Below, piece by piece: positions 59,373-64,000 of a DNA stretch of 64,000 nucleotides. Made by a program: the position numbers and the translations under genes. Each line of letters opens with the position of its first letter. Position 1 is the stretch's first letter. The notes beneath the pieces are model-generated. The model did no database searches, was not told where the DNA came from, and saw only the letters and a list, made by a program, of their open reading frames with translations. The stretch comes from G963665085 sp963665085 (GTDB lineage: Bacteria > Bacteroidota > Bacteroidia > Bacteroidales > JAAAOM01). Location of the stretch: positions 3,100,001 to 3,164,000 of the forward strand of contig CAXXXS010000001.1 in the NCBI GenBank assembly GCA_963665085.2, written 5' to 3'.

Positions 59373-61343
59373 ATGAGAAAAACATTAATACTATTTAATT
59401 TACTTTTTATTATTATCTCTATAACGATTGCGCAGAATAGCAAGGATGTTCTTTTAACAATTGGGGACGAGAAAGTTACCTCAGATGAATTTTTAAGGAT
59501 CTATAATAAAAATAACAACATCGATAATCAGATTGATCCGAAAACCATCGATGAGTATTTAGAGTTATTTGTCAATTTTAAACTCAAGGTACTCGAGGCA
59601 GAATCTCTGGGAATGGATACGTTAAGCAGTTTCATTAATGAACTTTCTGGTTACAGGGAGCAACTAACAAAGCCTTACCTGCGAGATGACAGTTTTGATG
59701 ATTTGTTGGTGAAAGAAGCATATGAGCGAACAAAAAATGAAGTACATGCAAGCCATATAATGGTTCGTGTTGATGAATTCGCACCACCAAAAGATACTTT
59801 GCTTGCTTATGAGAAGATAATGGCTATTCGCCAGAGGGTTATTAAAGGAGAACCATTTGATGTGGTAGCAAAGGCAACTTCAGACGATCCTTCTGCCCAG
59901 CAGAATGGCGGGGATCTTGGATATTTCAGTGCTTTTAGAATGGTTTATCCTTTTGAGACTGCTGCTTTCTTAACACCTGTCGGAGAAGTAAGTATGCCTG
60001 TCAGGACCCGATTTGGTTATCATATTATAAAAGTTTATGATAAACGTCCTTCTTTAGGAAGTGTTCAGGTGTCCCATATTATGGTTGCAACACCGGAAAC
60101 AATGTCCCAGGCTCAGCAAGATAAAGCAAAAGAGAAAGCTTTAAAATTGTATGGACAGATAAAGAACGGGACAGACTTTGCTAAGTTAGCAAAAGAAGAA
60201 TCTGATGACAAGGGTTCTGGAAGAAATGGAGGTGTATTACGAAGTTTTAGTACAGGTCAAATGGTTCCCGAATTTGAACAAGCTTCTTTTAAATTAAAGG
60301 AGATAGGCGAAGTTTCTGAACCAATAAAAACATCGTACGGTTGGCATATCATTAAATTAATTGATAAAAAACCGGTACCTTCTTTTGAAGAAATGAAAGC
60401 TGATTTAGCACAACGAATTAAAAGGGATCAACGAAGCATTGTTGGCGAGGAAGTATTTATAGAAAAATTAAAAAAGGAATATAAATTCGAAAAAAATAGT
60501 GATGCTTTAAATGAATTCATTAATGCCCTAGACAGTACTATTTTTACAAATAATTGGAATAAGGAAAAAGTATCTAAATTAAATAGTACACTTTTTACTT
60601 TAAATAGCAAGGAATTTAAGCAATCAGATTTCTTTACGTATTTTGAAAATTATAAAAGGCCATCAAATTCCATAGGAATGGAGGTTTTAGTTGATAACGC
60701 ACATAAAGATTTTATTGATAAATCAGTTATCGATTATGAAAAATCAAGGTTGGAAACTAAATATCCTGAGTTCAGGTATCTTATGGAAGAATATCACGAT
60801 GGAATTCTATTGTTTGATTTAACAGATAAAATGGTTTGGTCCAAGGCGGTGGATGATACTATAGGTTTGCAGAAATTTTATGAAACAAACAAAAAAAACT
60901 ATATGTGGAACAACCGCGTAGATGCAATAATCTTTACTTTTGAAGACAATTCTGTGTTGTCAGGTTTACAGAAACTTGCAAAAAAAGGCATCAAAAAAAA
61001 TTATACAGCTGACTTTATAAAGAATGCTGTATGCGATACACTGGATTGCCTGACATATGAATCAGGGAAGTATGAGAGAGGGCAAAATAGTTTAATTGAT
61101 GATATTACCTGGGAAAAAGGTGTTTATGGCCCCATAAAAGATGGGGATGCAAGCAAGCTAATAATGATAACAGATGTATTAACACCTATGCCAAAAGAAT
61201 TAAATGAAGCGAGAGGGATAATTACAGCAGATTATCAAAATTTTCTTGAAAAGGAATGGATAGAAGAATTGCGAGCTAAGTATGATATTAGTGTCAATCA
61301 GGAAGTTTTGTCTGCGATTAAACAGTCACAAGAAAATTTATAG
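59373..61343 (+). CDS. Peptidylprolyl isomerase (parvulin-type chaperone, two rotamase domains)
   Basis: The 656-residue periplasmic protein has a signal peptide (ending TIAQN near residue 22), a SurA/PpiD-like N-terminal region and two parvulin domains in tandem: one at about 120-215 (EVHASHIMVRVDE, GDLGYFSAFRMVYPFE), the second at about 225-330 (VQVSHIMVATPET, NGGVLRSFSTGQMVPEFE). Its C-terminal half (330-656) is not assigned. It is the first of three SurA-like genes in the same direction. It probably helps outer-membrane protein folding. Confidence 0.9.
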   Translation: MRKTLILFNLLFIIISITIAQNSKDVLLTIGDEKVTSDEFLRIYNKNNNIDNQIDPKTIDEYLELFVNFKLKVLEAESLGMDTLSSFINELSGYREQLTKPYLRDDSFDDLLVKEAYERTKNEVHASHIMVRVDEFAPPKDTLLAYEKIMAIRQRVIKGEPFDVVAKATSDDPSAQQNGGDLGYFSAFRMVYPFETAAFLTPVGEVSMPVRTRFGYHIIKVYDKRPSLGSVQVSHIMVATPETMSQAQQDKAKEKALKLYGQIKNGTDFAKLAKEESDDKGSGRNGGVLRSFSTGQMVPEFEQASFKLKEIGEVSEPIKTSYGWHIIKLIDKKPVPSFEEMKADLAQRIKRDQRSIVGEEVFIEKLKKEYKFEKNSDALNEFINALDSTIFTNNWNKEKVSKLNSTLFTLNSKEFKQSDFFTYFENYKRPSNSIGMEVLVDNAHKDFIDKSVIDYEKSRLETKYPEFRYLMEEYHDGILLFDLTDKMVWSKAVDDTIGLQKFYETNKKNYMWNNRVDAIIFTFEDNSVLSGLQKLAKKGIKKNYTADFIKNAVCDTLDCLTYESGKYERGQNSLIDDITWEKGVYGPIKDGDASKLIMITDVLTPMPKELNEARGIITADYQNFLEKEWIEELRAKYDISVNQEVLSAIKQSQENL

Positions 61344-61360
61344 TAACAAATAATAATATA

Positions 61361-62212
61361 ATGAAACTTAATTTTTTAGTTTCTCTTCTGTTTTTAATAT
61401 CCTTATTTAGTTGTAATAAACTATTTGACAGGAAGCATGAGCAGCCACCAATTGCACGTGTACATGATAAGTATTTGTTTCCAGATGATCTCAAAGACAT
61501 ACTAACCCCAGGGCTTAGCAAAGAGGATAGCGCGTTAATAGTTAAAAACTATGTCGATAGATGGGTTCGACTACAGATTATGGTGAAAAAAGCAGAAGAA
61601 AATTTATCTGAAACAGAGTTGGATCTGGAAAAACAAATAGAGAATTATAGGGCTTCGATCTTAACATATCGTTACAAACAACAAATGATAAATCAGAATC
61701 TTGATACTGTTGTTAATTCGGCTGAGATAGAAGAATACTATAATGAGAATCCTTCTAATTTCTTACTTCAGGGCTCTGTTGTTAAAGCTGTTTTTGTAAA
61801 AGTTAAACGAGATGCCCCCGAGCTCTATAATCTTCGCTCTTGGTATCGCTCAGAAAATATTGAGGATTTAGATAAATTAGAAAATTATTGTTATCAAAAT
61901 TCTGCTGAATATGTTATCTATTCAGATAATTGGGTTTATTTTGATGAATTATTAAGTAAAATTCCGAGAGAGATAGAAAATAAGGAGCGGTTTTTGTTAT
62001 ATAACAACCGCATTGAGGCTCAGGATACAGACTATTTATATCTTTTAAGTATAAGGGAATATAAGCAAAAAGGTGATGTTTCCCCACTTTCAATGGTAGA
62101 AGAAGACATAAAAGCTATCATTTTAAATAAGAGGAAACTGAAATATGTTGATGGCCTTGAAAATGATATTTATAGAGATGCACAGAACAGAAATTATTTT
62201 GAAATTTATTAA
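61361..62212 (+). CDS. SurA-N-like lipoprotein lacking a parvulin domain
   Basis: The 283-residue protein has a lipoprotein signal (Cys18 in LISLFSCN). The body resembles the SurA/PpiD N-terminal chaperone fold (IARVHDKYLFPDDL, then helices with KNYVDRWVRLQIMVKKAEE). The central region would be where a parvulin domain lies in its neighbours, but no parvulin motif is seen. It lies 17 bp after the previous gene and 4 bp before surA. A chaperone role in the same pathway is likely. Confidence 0.7.
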   Translation: MKLNFLVSLLFLISLFSCNKLFDRKHEQPPIARVHDKYLFPDDLKDILTPGLSKEDSALIVKNYVDRWVRLQIMVKKAEENLSETELDLEKQIENYRASILTYRYKQQMINQNLDTVVNSAEIEEYYNENPSNFLLQGSVVKAVFVKVKRDAPELYNLRSWYRSENIEDLDKLENYCYQNSAEYVIYSDNWVYFDELLSKIPREIENKERFLLYNNRIEAQDTDYLYLLSIREYKQKGDVSPLSMVEEDIKAIILNKRKLKYVDGLENDIYRDAQNRNYFEIY

Positions 62213-62216
62213 TAAT

Positions 62217-63569
62217 ATGAAAGTAAGATTATTATTTCTACTGATTTTTAGTTTACCAATTTTTTATTCTGCATATGGACAGAATGATGATGCTGTAGTT
62301 GTTGATCAGGTTGTTGCAGTTGTAGGTAGAAATATTGTAAAAATGTCTGATATTGAAACTCAATATCGGGAAGCATTGGCACAAGGTATGAAAAGCCCAA
62401 AGGGCGATTTAAAGTGTGATGTTTTAGAGGAATTGTTAGTCCAGAAATTACTGGTAAACCAGGCCCGATTAGATAGTGTTGAGGTTTCAGATTCAGAGGT
62501 TGAGTTAGAACTCGAAAGAAGGTTGGATTATTTTATTAGTCAGATAGGCTCAGTAGAGCGATTAGAAGACTATTTTAGTAAATCGATGTTAAAGATTAAA
62601 GAAGATTTACGTGTATCTATTAAAGAACAACAAATTTCAAGTCGAATGCAGTCTACAATTGTTGGGGATGTAAAAATGACCCCCTCTGAGGTGCAAAACT
62701 ATTATCGGAAGTTGCCGAAGGATAGTATTCCTATGATTGAGGCTACAGTACGTTTGAATTCGATATCAATTTTCCCACCAGAAACAGAAGAATCTGTTTT
62801 TGCGGTAAAAGAGAAATTGTTGGAATTGCGTCAACGGATCTTAAATGGAGAAAATTTTGCCGCATTAGCTGTACTATATTCTGAAGGGCCATCTGCAACA
62901 CAGGGCGGTGAAATTGGTTATTTAGGAAAAGGACAGTTGGATGGGGAATATGCGAAAGCTGCTTTTAGTCTAAAAGAAGGTGGTGTATCTAAAATTGTTC
63001 AATCCGAATTTGGTTATCATATTATTCAGTTAATAGACAGGAGAGATAATAAGGTAAATACCCGCCATATTTTAATGAAACCTAAAATATCTTCAGAGTC
63101 ATTAATAAAAGCTGAGTCGAGACTAGATAGTATTGCAGAATTAATTAGACTTGATTCTTTAACATTTGAACAAGCTGCTAAGTATTTTTCTCAAGATGAA
63201 GATACACGGTTAAGTGGAGGACAAATGATCAACCCACAAACAGGGAATGCCCAGTTTCAAATGGATCATTTAGCAAAGACAGAATTTGATATTGTAAGAC
63301 AATTAAAGGTTGGAGAAATGTCTGATCCTTTTATAACTGAGGATGCAAATGGAAGAAAGGTTTTTAAAATTGTAAAGCTCTCAGAAAGGACAGATCCGCA
63401 TTTGGCTAATTTAAAACAAGACTATGATTTGTTAAAGAACTTAGCAATGGCGGATAAGCAGCAAGAACTTATAAAAGAATGGATTAAAGAAAAAATAAAA
63501 ACTACATACGTTAGCATAGATCCTTCTTATGCAAATTGTGATTTCAATATGAGTGGCTGGAAAAAGTAA
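62217..63569 (+). CDS. surA: Periplasmic chaperone/isomerase SurA
   Basis: Start chosen at the ATG at 62217 (MKVRLLFLLIFSLP), since the longer frame from 62145 begins inside the previous gene. The 450-residue protein has a signal peptide ending SAYGQ, a SurA N-terminal domain (VVDQVVAVVGRNIVKMSDIE), one parvulin domain at about 170-275 (GGEIGYLGKGQLDGEYAKAA) and a second, weaker one at about 275-380 (NTRHILMKPKIS, LSGGQMINPQTG). SurA escorts barrel proteins to the BAM complex. Placed immediately before an OstA-like gene, it forms an outer-membrane biogenesis unit. Confidence 0.9.
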   Translation: MKVRLLFLLIFSLPIFYSAYGQNDDAVVVDQVVAVVGRNIVKMSDIETQYREALAQGMKSPKGDLKCDVLEELLVQKLLVNQARLDSVEVSDSEVELELERRLDYFISQIGSVERLEDYFSKSMLKIKEDLRVSIKEQQISSRMQSTIVGDVKMTPSEVQNYYRKLPKDSIPMIEATVRLNSISIFPPETEESVFAVKEKLLELRQRILNGENFAALAVLYSEGPSATQGGEIGYLGKGQLDGEYAKAAFSLKEGGVSKIVQSEFGYHIIQLIDRRDNKVNTRHILMKPKISSESLIKAESRLDSIAELIRLDSLTFEQAAKYFSQDEDTRLSGGQMINPQTGNAQFQMDHLAKTEFDIVRQLKVGEMSDPFITEDANGRKVFKIVKLSERTDPHLANLKQDYDLLKNLAMADKQQELIKEWIKEKIKTTYVSIDPSYANCDFNMSGWKK

Positions 63570-63587
63570 AGCCTGGAGTTGAATGTG

Positions 63588-64000
63588 ATGCATAAAATCT
63601 ATTTTATTCTTTTTTTTATTGTTCTTCCTACATCTTTACTAGTGGCCCAGGAAAGAAAACAGGTTAGTTATTCGGCTGATCTGGAGGATTTTAATTCGTC
63701 AATTAACGAAGATGCCGTGCGCCTTATTGGCAATGTGGTTTTTGAGCATAAAGGTGCAAAAATGTATTGCGACAGTGCCTATTTTTTTTCAGATTCAAAT
63801 TCACTTGAAGCGTTTGATAATATCTACATAACCCAGGGAGATTCTGTCCAACTTTACGGAGAAAAGCTTTTCTATGATGGAAATTCGAGGATTGCCAACA
63901 TACGAAAAAATGTAAAGCTGGTTGATAGTGAAACTGAATTAACAACTGAGGCACTCGATTACAACATGGAAACTGGTGTAGGATATTATCTTAATAACGG
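63588..64000 (+). CDS. OstA/LptA-like lipopolysaccharide transport protein, N-terminal part (3' end outside window)
   Basis: The frame is open to the window edge, giving 137 residues. It begins MHKIYFILFFIVLPTSLLVA, a signal peptide, and goes on with beta-rich LptA/OstA-like repeats: VRLIGNVVFEHKGAKMYCDS, LEAFDNIYITQGDSVQLYGE and IANIRKNVKLVD. This is the N-terminal OstA domain that carries lipopolysaccharide across the periplasm or is part of its outer-membrane assembly. Full length and C-terminal domains are unseen. It is 18 bp downstream of surA. Confidence 0.85.
   Translation, partial: MHKIYFILFFIVLPTSLLVAQERKQVSYSADLEDFNSSINEDAVRLIGNVVFEHKGAKMYCDSAYFFSDSNSLEAFDNIYITQGDSVQLYGEKLFYDGNSRIANIRKNVKLVDSETELTTEALDYNMETGVGYYLNN

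Noticed and set aside
62145..62216. Earlier start for surA
   Set aside because: It lies inside the previous gene and puts 24 residues before a standard signal peptide.
1..64000. tRNA, rRNA, phage or complete insertion sequence
   Set aside because: I looked for clover-leaf arms, rRNA-like stretches, transposase and integrase motifs in the intergenic regions and open frames and saw none. A dedicated search would be needed to exclude very divergent cases.

Overview
The window comes from an AT-rich (roughly one-third G+C) Bacteroidota, most likely a marine or sediment anaerobe or facultative anaerobe of the Bacteroidales/Marinilabiliales type. This is an inference from several signs: a type IX secretion (T9SS) C-terminal sorting domain, a FecI/FecR pair with STN and carboxypeptidase-regulatory domain proteins, a DUF4105/Lnb lipoprotein acyltransferase, a TANFOR-type giant surface protein, weak ribosome binding sites, and a Tat-exported molybdoenzyme of the polysulfide/thiosulfate reductase family. 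No rRNA, tRNA, CRISPR array, phage or complete insertion sequence was found.

Layout. 1-4.1 kb: the end of a HEAT-repeat gene, a 41-bp minisatellite, then four unrelated housekeeping-type genes (GNAT, Lnb, ICMT-like, GyrI-like). 4.3-6 kb: a lipoprotein glycosidase. 6.3-8 kb: a LuxI-family acyl synthase overlapping an E1/ThiF-like adenylating enzyme, behind a long leader. 8.1-10.2 kb: a small secreted protein, a membrane LytTR regulator and a stand-alone receiver. 10.4-15.1 kb: a sigma/anti-sigma pair flanked by two paralogous carboxypeptidase-regulatory-domain proteins, one carrying STN. 15.1-21 kb: a redox and signalling cluster with a multi-PAS histidine kinase, a cysteine-bearing FNR homologue and a chemoreceptor.

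21.1-31.8 kb is the metabolic core. A structured leader precedes a tightly overlapping molybdenum cofactor operon (mobA, mobB, moeA, compact moaA, moaC, MOSC-MogA fusion). It is followed by a PsrABC/PhsABC-type respiratory enzyme, a thiosulfate transporter of the YeeE/YedE type split into two genes, and a membrane-anchored rhodanese-fold protein whose only cysteine is its last residue. The enzyme needs bis-MGD, which the preceding operon helps to make. The transporter and rhodanese probably handle its sulfur substrate or product. moaD and moaE are not in the window.

31.9-36.8 kb: a DUF116 gene, a histidine kinase, an FG-GAP lipoprotein and a collapsed DNA alkylation repair gene. 36.8-48.6 kb: two identical perfect FNR-type palindromes. 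One precedes a T9SS-secreted triple-repeat protein; the other precedes a three-gene surface operon (outer-membrane barrel, 2,076-residue TANFOR protein, fibronectin-type protein). 48.8-51.3 kb: RNA methyltransferase, exonuclease, DUF5063. 51.5-51.95 kb: a non-coding island of helically phased repeats and large palindromes. 52-55.6 kb: a VTC/DUF4956/DUF4353/DUF2490 cell-surface module. 55.8-64 kb: recQ, guaB and an outer-membrane assembly operon (three PPIase/SurA-type proteins and an OstA/LptA-like protein cut by the window end).
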